A DNA stretch of 64,000 nt from Lewinellaceae bacterium SD302 (GCA_002591745.1 PDLQ01000008.1:124001-188000); one strand, 5' to 3'. Positions 18,907 through 27,931 are shown, counted from the stretch's first letter. Numbers and translations: made by a program. Notes: generated from the sequence alone by a model not told the origin.

Positions 18907-19866
18907 TTAGCTTTTACTTAAGACAATAACGCCTTGCTGGTTGATAGGGGATACATAAAGCTGGCTCTCTATGCTATGACTGGCAAAAGCCTGCTGCATC
19001 GCCTGCCCGGCAGATTGAGCCAGATAGCCGGAATCGCAAAGGCAAAAAATACTGGGGCCGGCACCGCTAATGCCACAACCCAGTGCTCCACTCTTTAGCG
19101 CGGCAGATTGTACATCATCGAACCCCTTGATTAATTGCTTACGCTGGGGCTCTACCATTACATCTTGTAAGGAGCGGGAAAGTAGCATCAGGTCATTAGT
19201 AAACAGAGCAGCAACAAAACTGGCTAGATTGCCACTTTGAGCGATGGCCGTTGACAGCGCAACCTGGTCACCAAGTACTGCTCTGGCATCCTTAGTCAGT
19301 ATCTCTATTTCCGGATGAACCACGGCTATTTGCAATCCTTCAGGTACCGGCAAACGGTGTACATCCAAGTCCTGGTTTGAGCGAATTAACAGAATGCCCC
19401 CTAATAAGGAAGGTCCGACGTTGTCTGCATGGAAAGCCCCATCAGCAACTTGTTCACCTTCTACTGCAAAGTACAATAATGACTCACGGCTCAATGGCGC
19501 ACCAAGTAACTCATTAACTGCCACGACCGCTCCGGCCGCCGATGCAGCACTGGACCCCATACCACTGCCAAAAGGCATCTTCTTGTGTATTTCCAATTCT
19601 ATGCCCAATGCCTCCTGGCCAAGGTGGCGCAATAATTGCGCAGCGGCATAACCCGCTGTATTCTTTTCGATGGTATATGGAAGCTTTTTATCGCCCGTAC
19701 CTGTAATTATTTTGATTGACAATCCTTGCTGTCCATCTATGCGGCGAGCAACAATTTCATCCCCGGGTCGGTCAATGGCAAAGCCGAGGACATCGAATCC
19801 CACACTCACATTCGCTACCGTGGCCGGTGCGAAAACTTTCACCTCCTGATAGATTGTATTACTCAT
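18907..19866 (-). CDS. thrB: Homoserine kinase
   Basis: Phosphorylates homoserine with ATP to feed threonine synthase. The 319 aa are a GHMP kinase: APATVANVSVGFDVLGFAID near the N-terminus, the ATP loop PFGSGMGSSAASAAG (about 98-112) and CGISGAGPSIFCL near the C-terminus. The start codon overlaps the thrA stop by one base (TAATG), so translation is coupled. Confidence 0.96.
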   Translation of the reverse strand: MSNTIYQEVKVFAPATVANVSVGFDVLGFAIDRPGDEIVARRIDGQQGLSIKIITGTGDKKLPYTIEKNTAGYAAAQLLRHLGQEALGIELEIHKKMPFGSGMGSSAASAAGAVVAVNELLGAPLSRESLLYFAVEGEQVADGAFHADNVGPSLLGGILLIRSNQDLDVHRLPVPEGLQIAVVHPEIEILTKDARAVLGDQVALSTAIAQSGNLASFVAALFTNDLMLLSRSLQDVMVEPQRKQLIKGFDDVQSAALKSGALGCGISGAGPSIFCLCDSGYLAQSAGQAMQQAFASHSIESQLYVSPINQQGVIVLSKS

Positions 19867-22343
19867 TAGCTCAAAGAATTTCCGATGGTGATAATCTCAG
19901 CGAATACTCCGGCAGCGGTCACTTCCGCACCAGCCCCAGGTCCGCGTACAACAAGTGGACGCTCCTTATAGCGAGCTGTGGTAAATACGATCATATTGTC
20001 ACTGCCACTTAGATTATAAAAAGGATGATCTGCCCCTACTGCCTGAAGCCCCACACTGGCGACCTCTCCTTCGAGACTGGCAATCATTCGTAGTACCTTA
20101 TTCTCTTTAGCTGCTTCAAGTCGTAAATTTTCAAAGTGATCCGCTTCGGATTCAAGTGCGGAAAACACTGCTTCTATGGAGTCCGCCATCAAAACACTTT
20201 CGGGTAAAAAGCCGTCGATCTTTATATCGTCGGATTCCAGCTCAACGCCACTCTCTCTACTCAGGATCAAAATTTTGCGCTTAACGTCCTTTCCTGATAA
20301 ATCGATCCGGGGGTCCGGCTCGGTGAAACCCAGGTCTCTTGCTTCCTCAACTACCTGATAAAAGCTCCGGCCTTCAACGAAGTTGTTAAAGATATAGCTC
20401 AGCGATCCGCTCAGTACACCTTCGATTTTGAGAATTCGATCGCCGCTGTCCATCAAATCACGCAGGGTGGAAATGACGGGGAGCCCGGCACCTACGTTCG
20501 TTTCGTAGAGGAACTGTACACCCCGGCGATCCGCTATTTTCTTTAACCGCTGATACTGTAGGTAGCTGGAAGATGTGGCGATCTTGTTGGGCGTGGAGAT
20601 GCTGATACTTTCGTCCAGAATAGCCTCGTAGAAAGAGGTCACTTTATCATCGGCTGTATTGTCGACGAAGATGGTGTTGCTTAAATTAAGGTCACGCATC
20701 CGCCCAATAAAAATGGGGAGATCTGATTGCACCTCCGAAGTCTCTAGCCGGTCTTTCCAGTTGTCCAGCTCAATCCCCTCCTCGTCAAAGAGCATCTTGC
20801 GGGAATTGGCCATACCGACCACTTTTATCTCCAGCCCCTTTTTCTCGATGAGATAGGGGTTCTGTTCTTTGATCTGTTCGATTAACGTCCCTCCGATCAG
20901 GCCAACGCCAACGACGAACAAGTGCAACTCTTTCACATCCGATAAGAAAAAAGCCTCGTGTAAGGCATTCAGTGCTTTATTCTCATTCTCTCTGTTAATG
21001 ACGACGGAGATATTCAGCTCGCTACTACCTTGGGCGATAGCGACGGCATTGACCCCGTTCTTTCCCAATGCCTGAAAAAGACGACCGGAGATCCCCGGTT
21101 GATAGCGCATATCCTCACCAATAATGGCTACCACGCTCAAGTCATTTTCAGTTTTGACCGGATCAACGATTCCACGTTCTATCTCGAATTCAAAGGCTTC
21201 ACTCACCTTCCGCGCGGCCCGGTTGGCCATTTCTGGCTTGACGGCAAAACTGATGGCATGCTCGCTGGAGCCCTGGGTAATCAAAATCACGTTGATACCG
21301 GCACTAGCCAGCGATTCGAAGAGACGAGCAGAAATTCCCGGCACTCCAAAAAGGCCACTACCTGAAAGTGTCAACAGCGCTACTCCGTTGATGGAGCTGA
21401 TTCCCTTCACCGCCGTTCCATCCAGCAGACTACTTTCATCGCTAATACGGGTACCTTCAAATCCGGGATTGAAGGTGTTCTTGATGTACAGAGGCACCTT
21501 CCTTTGCATGACCGGTAGCAGGGTAGGCGGATAAATAACTTTGGCACCAAAATGAGACATCTCCATTGCTTCGGCGTAAGTCATCGTTGGAATGGTGAAA
21601 GCTTTCTTCACCCGGCGGGGGTCGGCAGTTAGTACACCATTTACGTCCGTCCATATTTCCACAGCGTCAGCTTTCAGCCCGGCGGCAAGTAGAGATGCCG
21701 TATAATCGGAGCCACCCCGACCTAAGGTAGTTGTGAGTCCTCCTTTGGAGGAAGCTATGAAACCAGTGACTATCTGGGCCTTGGGGTGTTCTCCGTAGAA
21801 ATCCCGAATACGAGCGTAGGTTTTCTCGAAATCGACCCGGGCATTCCCAAACTCCCGATTGGTATTGATCACCTTACGCGCGTCCAGATATTCCGTAGGT
21901 ACACCGGCAGCATTCAGGGTCTGTGAGATGATGTAAGCAGAAGAACGTTCTCCAAAACTCAGCACGTAATCCATGCTGCGCAGCGAAGCTTCCCGGACCA
22001 GGAAAATACCGTACAGTAAATTCTTGAGGACCTCGTGACTCTGCCGCATCTTCGAGGCGGTTTCCTCTCTGAGTTCACCCGCTGGAATGAGTTCCGCTAT
22101 GGCATCCTGATGACGTTGGGTGAAGGCATTAAATATTTCACCATAACTATCGTCTCCATCGGAAGCCAGACGACCCATTTGCAGGAGACTATCGGTCACT
22201 CCCCCGAAGGCGGAAAAGACCACGGTAAAATGATCACCGGAGGCGTAATTATTTTTCAAGATTTCGATGATGCCGCGGATACGATTCGGGCTACCGACGG
22301 AACTACCGCCAAATTTGAGGACTTTCATGGGACAGGAAGACAT
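19866..22343 (-). CDS. thrA: Bifunctional aspartokinase / homoserine dehydrogenase
   Basis: Catalyses the first and third steps from aspartate to homoserine. The 825 aa begin with the aspartokinase domain (MKVLKFGGSSVGSPNRI, then GRGGSDYTASLLAAGL), continue with two ACT regulatory domains (about 310-460) through which threonine probably inhibits, and end with the homoserine dehydrogenase domain whose NAD(P) loop VVGVGLIGGTL lies near 477 and whose SGSLSYIFNNF follows. ATG at 22343 or 22328 can start it; the second gives the usual MKVLKFGG. Head of the thr operon, divergent from the toxin-antitoxin pair. Confidence 0.96.
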   Translation of the reverse strand: MSSCPMKVLKFGGSSVGSPNRIRGIIEILKNNYASGDHFTVVFSAFGGVTDSLLQMGRLASDGDDSYGEIFNAFTQRHQDAIAELIPAGELREETASKMRQSHEVLKNLLYGIFLVREASLRSMDYVLSFGERSSAYIISQTLNAAGVPTEYLDARKVINTNREFGNARVDFEKTYARIRDFYGEHPKAQIVTGFIASSKGGLTTTLGRGGSDYTASLLAAGLKADAVEIWTDVNGVLTADPRRVKKAFTIPTMTYAEAMEMSHFGAKVIYPPTLLPVMQRKVPLYIKNTFNPGFEGTRISDESSLLDGTAVKGISSINGVALLTLSGSGLFGVPGISARLFESLASAGINVILITQGSSEHAISFAVKPEMANRAARKVSEAFEFEIERGIVDPVKTENDLSVVAIIGEDMRYQPGISGRLFQALGKNGVNAVAIAQGSSELNISVVINRENENKALNALHEAFFLSDVKELHLFVVGVGLIGGTLIEQIKEQNPYLIEKKGLEIKVVGMANSRKMLFDEEGIELDNWKDRLETSEVQSDLPIFIGRMRDLNLSNTIFVDNTADDKVTSFYEAILDESISISTPNKIATSSSYLQYQRLKKIADRRGVQFLYETNVGAGLPVISTLRDLMDSGDRILKIEGVLSGSLSYIFNNFVEGRSFYQVVEEARDLGFTEPDPRIDLSGKDVKRKILILSRESGVELESDDIKIDGFLPESVLMADSIEAVFSALESEADHFENLRLEAAKENKVLRMIASLEGEVASVGLQAVGADHPFYNLSGSDNMIVFTTARYKERPLVVRGPGAGAEVTAAGVFAEIITIGNSLS

Positions 22344-22415
22344 TTGTAAATGCCCACAAACCTACTGGCTTTAGGTAGTATTGAATAGCATTAAGAAAGA
22401 TTATAGCAAATATGG

Positions 22416-22436
22416 ATATTCATTGTATATTCATTG
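22416..22436 (+). promoter_or_regulatory. 11-bp-spaced direct repeat in front of mazE
   Basis: ATATTCATTG occurs at 22416-22425 and 22427-22436, exactly one helical turn apart, and the second copy ends at the base before the antitoxin ATG. Placement fits an operator for autoregulation by the MazE-like protein or complex. Inference from position and spacing. Confidence 0.5.
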
Positions 22437-22655
22437 ATGGTTTTGAAACTCAACAAGTGGGGGAATAGCCTCGGATTACGGATTCCGAGTGCTCTGGCAG
22501 CTCGTTTCGAACTGGTCGATGGGTTGAAAGTGGAGTTGCAGGCTACGGAGGAGGGTATCCTCGTTAGTCCGGTAAAGCAGCAACTGGATCTTGAGTATTT
22601 ACTCACTGGCGCGACGGAGGACAACCAACACCCAGAAATATTGAAGGAAATCTAA
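22437..22655 (+). CDS. MazE/AbrB-type antitoxin
   Basis: A 72-aa protein with an N-terminal AbrB-type swapped-hairpin DNA-binding motif: LKLNKWGNSLGLRIPSALAA, then a hydrophobic strand VELQATEEGILVSP, and an acidic C-terminal tail (ATEDNQHPEILKEI) of the kind that blocks the toxin. It is 6 bp from the toxin gene. ATG at 22437 was chosen; a TTG one codon earlier is also possible. Confidence 0.88.
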   Translation: MVLKLNKWGNSLGLRIPSALAARFELVDGLKVELQATEEGILVSPVKQQLDLEYLLTGATEDNQHPEILKEI

Positions 22656-22661
22656 TTTGGA

Positions 22662-23015
22662 ATGGCCCGCTATCTACCCCGACAAAAAGACATCATTAGC
22701 TTACGTTTGCCCGGTGGCGACGGTGGGCAACTGGTTACGGAGCAACTGTTCCTCGTAATTAGTGCAACGGCCTACAATCGGCTCGGTAAATGTATTTTAG
22801 TCCCCATAAGTAAGGAAATCAGGGATCTGCGAACGGAAGTCAACTTGCCAGTTAATCAGAAAACCAAAGGCGTGATCGTAGCGGACCAATGCCGCAGCCT
22901 GGACTGGCGTTACCGGTGGCCTAAAAAGCGGGACCAGTTGAGTGATAACGTGATTTTCCGACGGGTTACGGATACGATTGCAGTTCTATTAGCGCTACCA
23001 ACTCCGAGGACGTAG
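22662..23015 (+). CDS. MazF/PemK-type endoribonuclease toxin
   Basis: MazF toxins cut mRNA at short sequences and stop growth when freed from the antitoxin. The 117 aa show the family layout: YLPRQKDIISLRLP at the N-terminus, an LVISATAYNRL segment, CILVPISKEI, the strand GVIVADQCRSLDWR, and a final helix VTDTIAVLLAL. Catalytic Arg/Thr positions cannot be assigned safely without an alignment. Oddity: the last codons (PTPRT) and the stop lie inside a copy of the long AAAGTAGC repeat, so the repeat has set the C-terminus. Confidence 0.87.
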   Translation: MARYLPRQKDIISLRLPGGDGGQLVTEQLFLVISATAYNRLGKCILVPISKEIRDLRTEVNLPVNQKTKGVIVADQCRSLDWRYRWPKKRDQLSDNVIFRRVTDTIAVLLALPTPRT

Positions 23016-23043
23016 GACGATCAGCCTTAGCTAAAGTAGCAAG
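22998..23043 (+). repeat. Long (~46-bp) form of the AAAGTAGC repeat, overlapping the MazF-like stop
   Basis: Starts CCAACTCCGAGGACG and ends TAGCTAAAGTAGCAAG. Aligns over its length with the minus-strand copy at 29463-29508 with few differences (one inserted base). The toxin stop codon TAG (23013-23015) is part of the repeat. Confidence 0.8.
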
Positions 23044-23103
23044 GTTTTATAGTGACCGTATCGTATTAATTAGAGCGGCACGGGAAAACGGCTTCCTCGA
23101 CTC

Positions 23104-23478
23104 CTACCCCTCCATCCTAGCACCAGGACGACGAATATATACCCCGACTAAAAACAGACCAAGCAGCAAGTGAAGCAAAGAAGCCCGTTGATCGGGGTTA
23201 TAAGCCAGCTGAATTCCCGCCATGGCAAAGTGGAAGATGGCCAGCCAGAGCATGATCTGGTAAGTAAGGGCTACGTCGGTCAATCTTTTTAGATAGGCTC
23301 CCACCCCGATTGCGGCGAGGAAGAATGCGGCCAGCCCGTACATTTTCATTAATAAGTAATGGCTACTACCTTCTCCGTCACCAAAACCAGGAATAATATC
23401 TCCCGCATTAGGGACGAATAAAAAGAAGAAACCGACGACGGCCTCTACGATTATGTGGAGCAACAGGATAATAACCAT
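23104..23478 (-). CDS. Four-span membrane protein, unknown
   Basis: The 124 aa contain four hydrophobic segments (about 2-22, 45-62, 70-90, 101-116) and short polar loops, with a basic C-terminus (VYIRRPGARMEG). No motif was recognised. It lies after ctaA on the same strand, about 100 bp downstream, so it could be co-transcribed. Confidence 0.6.
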   Translation of the reverse strand: MVIILLLHIIVEAVVGFFFLFVPNAGDIIPGFGDGEGSSHYLLMKMYGLAAFFLAAIGVGAYLKRLTDVALTYQIMLWLAIFHFAMAGIQLAYNPDQRASLLHLLLGLFLVGVYIRRPGARMEG

Positions 23479-23527
23479 GAACTACAGAATGATTTATCAG
23501 TTAACGGTCCGAACATCCAAAGGTTCT

Positions 23528-23536
23528 TGTGGATAA
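23528..23536 (-). other. Perfect DnaA box
   Basis: TGTGGATAA on the plus strand is the exact complement of TTATCCACA. It lies in the gap between ctaA and the small membrane protein. Two near matches, TTATCCACC (23587-23595) and TTTTCCACA (23599-23607), overlap the end of ctaA. Confidence 0.5.
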
Positions 23537-23579
23537 CAAAGTGCTGAATCCCCACCAAATAAAAGGGCTTATTTTTTTA

Positions 23580-24716
23580 CTAACCGTTATCCACCACTTT
23601 TTCCACAGGTCTCAGAGGCTGCCCCGGCCAGAGATGATAAGCTGCGTAGAGTGCAAAACCCAGTAAGAAAACCGCGCCTCCCTGATGAGCAACGCCAAGG
23701 TCAACGGGCACTTCTCCGACGCTGTTGATAACAGTAGCGATGCCCAATATCACCTGAATACCCAACATACTTATTAACAGGATATTAGCCCACCGAAAAC
23801 TGTTGGAAATCGATTGGCTGAAACTACGTATTGACACCCATAAACCAATGATAATCAATGAGTAAGCGGTCATTCGGTGCAAGAATTGAACCAAGGCGGA
23901 AAGAAAGGGTCCCTGGTCGTATTCCACGAAGTTTTCCACCGTCCAGTTGGAGCTTTTCAACAGCACATCCGGCAGGAAACTTCCGGCCATATCCGGCCAG
24001 TCTGGATAGACCAATGCAGCCTTGGCCCCACTCATAATTCCACCGAGAATCAATTGAATGACGAGTACGATTAATAATACCCTTACCGGACTTTTCAACT
24101 TTTGGTGTGGAAAACCCGCAATATTTGGTTGCCAGACTTTAAAAGTTGTCCACAATAGGTAGGCAAATACGCAAAATGCGATACTTAGGTGCATCGTCAG
24201 CTTGTAGGCGTTGACCCAAGGGCGTTCAATAAGTCCACTAGCTACCATGATCCAGCCGAAGCTGGCGGCCAGGGCGGCCAACAACACGACAACGCCCAAT
24301 CGTTTATTCAGAGCTTTGTTCAGCCAGCCTTTGTAACTAAAGAAAGCGAAGCCAATCGCAAAGACCAGTCCCATCATCCGCGCCCACTGACGATGGAACC
24401 ATTCCCAGAAGTAGATAAACTTAAAATCTTCCATGCTGATATCCGCAAAGATCATCTCGTACTGAGGCGAATCCTGGTATTTGTCGAATTCCAACTGCCA
24501 TTCGGCCTCACTACCCGGATAAACGGCCCCGGAGAGGGGTTTCCACTCCGTAATCGACAAGCCACTCTCCGTTAGCCTGGTGATGCCTCCAATGACTACC
24601 TGGCCGAGGACCAGAATAAGGCCGGCGACCAACCACCAACGAACGGCAGCATGGTATGTGCCGCCTTGTCGGGCATTAGTGTGGGCTGAAATTTCGTCTT
24701 TTCGTCCGCGTTCCAT
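23580..24716 (-). CDS. ctaA: Heme A synthase (COX15/CtaA)
   Basis: Oxidises the methyl group of heme O to give heme A for aa3-type cytochrome oxidase, in the inner membrane. The 378 aa have about eight membrane spans and the four conserved heme histidines: EWFHRQWARMMG, KLTMHLSIAFCVF, VQFLHRMTAYSL and GVAHQGGAVFLLG. The diagnostic GGITRLTESGLSITEWKPLS (about 43-62) is complete. The long N-terminus and eight spans fit the COX15-type seen in Bacteroidota. It shows aerobic respiration with a heme A oxidase. Confidence 0.95.
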   Translation of the reverse strand: MERGRKDEISAHTNARQGGTYHAAVRWWLVAGLILVLGQVVIGGITRLTESGLSITEWKPLSGAVYPGSEAEWQLEFDKYQDSPQYEMIFADISMEDFKFIYFWEWFHRQWARMMGLVFAIGFAFFSYKGWLNKALNKRLGVVVLLAALAASFGWIMVASGLIERPWVNAYKLTMHLSIAFCVFAYLLWTTFKVWQPNIAGFPHQKLKSPVRVLLIVLVIQLILGGIMSGAKAALVYPDWPDMAGSFLPDVLLKSSNWTVENFVEYDQGPFLSALVQFLHRMTAYSLIIIGLWVSIRSFSQSISNSFRWANILLISMLGIQVILGIATVINSVGEVPVDLGVAHQGGAVFLLGFALYAAYHLWPGQPLRPVEKVVDNG

Positions 24717-25291
24717 AATGAGTCCTAATAGTTTCTTTTTATAAAATTTCTTTTTCCCCCTTTATTATTATTAGGGCTGTGGAAATGGGGAAAGAGCATT
24801 CTGCTTTTACTTGGCTAATCCAACTTCCCCAATCGAACCTGAATTGTGCACATTTAAAACCCGGTTTTCCACGGCATCCATCAGTTTTGTCCAACCGTTC
24901 GCAAAAGGCCTCGGCCATTAGTAAACATTGCTACTTTGCTAACCATTTGAATCCATAAAGTGGGGTATTCAATCAAAGTCCGGCAAAATTATCCACGCGG
25001 CGGCTGATAATTGTCAACGGAATAACTTTTTGGCATTTCATAGTGGGAATTTGACCCCAGACTGTCAATAGCCGGCGGAAATCACCCCGTGGAAAACTGT
25101 GGAAAAGTGGATAAGCACCCCTTGGCGATCACCCTCTGTGGAATAACGTGGAAAACCATAAGCTTTTAAACAGTTATTAACAGACGGACCGTTGAAAAGC
25201 CAGTTTTGTAAACTCTTGATTAACTGAATGTTTACAAAAGCGTAATTCTTCTAATGTTTATAAGTTTCCAGCTATTCGAGTCCGTAACGAC
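24717..25291. other. oriC: Candidate replication-origin region with DnaA-box cluster
   Basis: A 575-bp gap without a gene. DnaA-box-like nonamers: TTTTCCACG (24865-24873), TTATCCACG (24989-24997), CGTGGAAAA (25088-25096), TGTGGAAAA (25098-25106), AGTGGATAA (25106-25114), TGTGGAATA (25137-25145) and CGTGGAAAA (25147-25155); five fall within 68 bp. AT-rich tracts flank the cluster at about 24735-24773 and 25160-25265, as expected for an unwinding element. The parS pair is 7.5 kb away. Suggestive, not proven: no dnaA, dnaN or gyrB is in the window. Confidence 0.5.
24926..24944 (-). repeat. CAAAGTAGCA-family repeat, single copy in the candidate origin
   Basis: Exact decamer on the minus strand at 24929-24938 with flanks GGTTAG and ATG, inside the DnaA-box-rich gap. 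Confidence 0.8.
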
Positions 25292-26851
25292 TCACTTTTT
25301 CCGATAAACGAGTGCATCACCGTAAAAAGTGTCGTAAGGCCCCAGGATACGGTGGTAAAGCCAACGTTCGGGAAAGAAACGGTGGGTGGTAAAACGGGCG
25401 ACCAACTCGATATCCTGCCGCTGCCCGGAAAGGATAGCCTGGAGACCATTGCACATCTTCTCACCCTGGCAATGATAGACTTCCTCGCAGCATTTCGGTG
25501 GGCCAAAGGGCGTGGTCATGCTCCGCCAGTAACGAGCGTAATAGGACTCGTGGAGAAGGGCGTATTCCCAATCACCGTTAATCTTGAAATTAACGTAAGG
25601 TCGGCTATCCCGGGCGGGTGCATAGGGGGTAGCAGCCAGAATCGAAGTAGCAGGAATCTCGGTAGCTAGCCAGTCGCGGGCCTTGGAGCGACTATCGAAC
25701 CAGTGGTTACTTTGTCCGGCGAGTGCAAAGCCGAGGGTGTAAATTACTAGCACTACAACTTGCCAGCTTTTCCATTTAGCCCGCTCGATACCGTAGGCAG
25801 CGACCAAGGCAAGGATGGGCATGAGAAAATTGGCCCGGCGGACGAAGGGGGTATCGATACTCCAGCGTAGGAGGCATTCCAAAGCGAGTAAGACCCCACA
25901 GGCGAAAATGGCGGGGGAGGCCTTGCGCAGCACCTCAGGTATTCGCAGGATTGCGGTACTCGCGGCGAAGGAAACCAATGCTCCGAATCCGGCTACGGTA
26001 GCAAAAGCGTAAACAATAGGATTGGTAAGCCAGTGATTGTCCTGAGCGATCACGTCCTGGTTTTGTCGCTGCAGTTCCCTCCAGGAGTCGAGCATTTCTA
26101 ATGGTGACCAGGAAAAAGCCGTTAAGCTGCCAACGAGAACTAAGAATACCGGCAAGCCCAGAATAAGGGCAAGCAAAGGCTCACGTTTCTGGCTACTGAG
26201 CGTAGTAATCACCTTGTATAGCAGATAACCACCAACCACGAATAATGCCAGGAAATCAAACTTAAACCCAAAAGCCATTGCGGTACCGAGAACCAGAAAA
26301 AAGAAAGCGGATTTATCTCTATTGTTTTTTTCCCAGCTTACCAGCCCCAGTATTGTGAGGTAAAGGCCTAAAACATAGCCCATGGCCGGGATACCATAGT
26401 GGGCATAGGTACAGTTGAGGTCGCAGCAAGCCAATAGGAGTGCCGCCAAACCGGCAGTAGATTCTTTGAAACCCACTCGCCGGCCAATGAGGTAGACAAC
26501 CCAGATCAGTAGCAGGCTAAAGAACGTCGACAATACACGATTGAGCAGTATGGTACCGGAAACATCGGGGGTGCCACCATCGATTAAATGTCGAAAGTAA
26601 AGCAGTTGACCGCTCAGACCGCCGTAACCCCGGACGTTGAAAATGGGGGTGAAATAATGGTCCAGTGAATCACCACTCAACTGCTGGTAGAGATCGAAGG
26701 CGATATCGACGTGCTGTATTTCGTCAGGTTCGAAAAGCAGGAAGCGGCGTTTCTCATCGTCGGAGAACCAGCCGGGTGCACGCAGGGCCAGGCCCAGTGC
26801 TAAAGCGAGCAGTAATATCGAGACTCCGGAATGAAGATGGGGACGTCGCAT
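25292..26851 (-). CDS. GT-C type membrane glycosyltransferase (PMT/ArnT-like)
   Basis: The 519 aa have about ten to twelve membrane spans and an early acidic motif EPDEIQHVDIAFDLYQ after the first span, the pattern of lipid-phosphosugar-dependent GT-C enzymes of the glycosyltransferase 39 kind. Acceptor and sugar are unknown. It is the last gene of a probable ytxJ-rnhB-glycosyltransferase run (22-bp gap to rnhB). Confidence 0.72.
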   Translation of the reverse strand: MRRPHLHSGVSILLLALALGLALRAPGWFSDDEKRRFLLFEPDEIQHVDIAFDLYQQLSGDSLDHYFTPIFNVRGYGGLSGQLLYFRHLIDGGTPDVSGTILLNRVLSTFFSLLLIWVVYLIGRRVGFKESTAGLAALLLACCDLNCTYAHYGIPAMGYVLGLYLTILGLVSWEKNNRDKSAFFFLVLGTAMAFGFKFDFLALFVVGGYLLYKVITTLSSQKREPLLALILGLPVFLVLVGSLTAFSWSPLEMLDSWRELQRQNQDVIAQDNHWLTNPIVYAFATVAGFGALVSFAASTAILRIPEVLRKASPAIFACGVLLALECLLRWSIDTPFVRRANFLMPILALVAAYGIERAKWKSWQVVVLVIYTLGFALAGQSNHWFDSRSKARDWLATEIPATSILAATPYAPARDSRPYVNFKINGDWEYALLHESYYARYWRSMTTPFGPPKCCEEVYHCQGEKMCNGLQAILSGQRQDIELVARFTTHRFFPERWLYHRILGPYDTFYGDALVYRKK

Positions 26852-26873
26852 CAGTCACAAGATAGAACAAGCA

Positions 26874-27476
26874 CTAGAATAAGCTGGCTTGATCCACATC
26901 CGGCAGTAGTCGGAAGCTACGGCGGTGATGCTCGGTAGCACCGTGTTCCCGGATAGCGGCCCGGTGTTGTTTAGTGGGGTAACCCTGGTTGCGCTCCCAG
27001 CCATAGTGTGGGTACTTGGCGTGTAGCTCGCGCATCCAATCGTCACGATAGGTTTTAGCCAGAATACCGGCGGCGGCAATGGACATGAATTTACCATCTC
27101 CCTTAATGATGCAGTCGTAGGAGATTTCCCCGTAGGGAATGAAATACTTTCCGTCGATTAGTAAATGTTCCGGCCGGGTACTCAACTGATCGAGGGCGCG
27201 GTGCATAGCGATATAGCTGGCGCGAAAGATATTAAATTCGTCAATCTCCACGGGTGAGCAACTGGCGACGGCCCAATCCAGGGCTTCTTTTTCTACTACT
27301 TCGCGGGCGGCGTAGCGATCGGCGGCCTTCAGTTTTTTGCTGTCGTTGATCAATGGGTGCTGAAAGTCTTCGGGTAGAATGACAGCGGCGGCAAAAACCG
27401 GACCGGCCAGGCAGCCACGGCCGGCTTCATCGCAGCCGGCTTCAATACGATCGGGTTGAAAGTGAGGGAGTAACAT
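26874..27476 (-). CDS. rnhB: Ribonuclease HII
   Basis: Removes RNA primers and misincorporated ribonucleotides from DNA. The 200 aa carry the catalytic motif GCDEAGRGCLAGP (Asp and Glu near 16-17), a third acid in HLLIDGKYFIPYG, and KGDGKFMSIAAAGILAKTYRD. Length is usual. It lies 12 bp downstream of ytxJ on the same strand. Confidence 0.96.
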   Translation of the reverse strand: MLLPHFQPDRIEAGCDEAGRGCLAGPVFAAAVILPEDFQHPLINDSKKLKAADRYAAREVVEKEALDWAVASCSPVEIDEFNIFRASYIAMHRALDQLSTRPEHLLIDGKYFIPYGEISYDCIIKGDGKFMSIAAAGILAKTYRDDWMRELHAKYPHYGWERNQGYPTKQHRAAIREHGATEHHRRSFRLLPDVDQASLF

Positions 27477-27488
27477 TACGCAAAGTAA

Positions 27489-27824
27489 CTATTTACTCTT
27501 CAGCTCCTCAATTACTTGTTTCAGCTTAATCTCCTTGATCTCGCTGCGCCAAAAATGCCCTTTGGCGGCTCTTTTATGGACGATGATCGCTTGTGGACTC
27601 TGGTGCTCCACATCTAATTCTTCGGCTACAGATTTACTTAGTTCAGGGACGTACTGTACCACCAATGCGTAGATGTCCAGATCGTGTTTGGCGTTGGCCA
27701 CTTCGAACTGCGCCATCGCACTGAACGGACAGCTGGCGCTGTGCTTGAAGATCACAATTGGCTTTTCCTGGCTGGCCTCGAGGGCGGTTTCCAGTTCTGC
27801 TGGGGTTTTTATAATTTCCATCAT
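27489..27824 (-). CDS. ytxJ: Bacillithiol-system thioredoxin-like protein YtxJ
   Basis: A small thioredoxin-fold protein thought to act as a monothiol redoxin in bacillithiol metabolism. The 111 aa contain the family active site FKHSASCPFSAMAQFE with a single Cys, then VQYVPELSKSVAEEL and a cis-Pro region HQSPQAIIV. It implies that the cell uses bacillithiol, as many Bacteroidota do. First gene of a run with rnhB and a glycosyltransferase. Confidence 0.9.
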   Translation of the reverse strand: MMEIIKTPAELETALEASQEKPIVIFKHSASCPFSAMAQFEVANAKHDLDIYALVVQYVPELSKSVAEELDVEHQSPQAIIVHKRAAKGHFWRSEIKEIKLKQVIEELKSK

Positions 27825-27919
27825 ACCTTCTCTAACGGAGATTGGAGCCGGGAAGTTGGAGGTTAGAGTTATACAACCTTCAACTTCTAATTTCCAGGCT
27901 CTAACTAAAACACAAACCG

Positions 27920-27927
27920 TAAATTTG
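27920..27927 (+). promoter_or_regulatory. Bacteroidota -7 promoter element (TAAATTTG)
   Basis: Exact TAnnTTTG match 4 bp before the ATG at 27932. Transcription from it would give an almost leaderless mRNA. No clear -33 element was identified. Confidence 0.5.
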
Positions 27928-27931
27928 CCCC

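Noticed and set aside
24146-24154. TTGTCCACA inside ctaA as part of the origin
   Set aside because: One mismatch to a DnaA box within a coding region; isolated from the cluster and could be chance.
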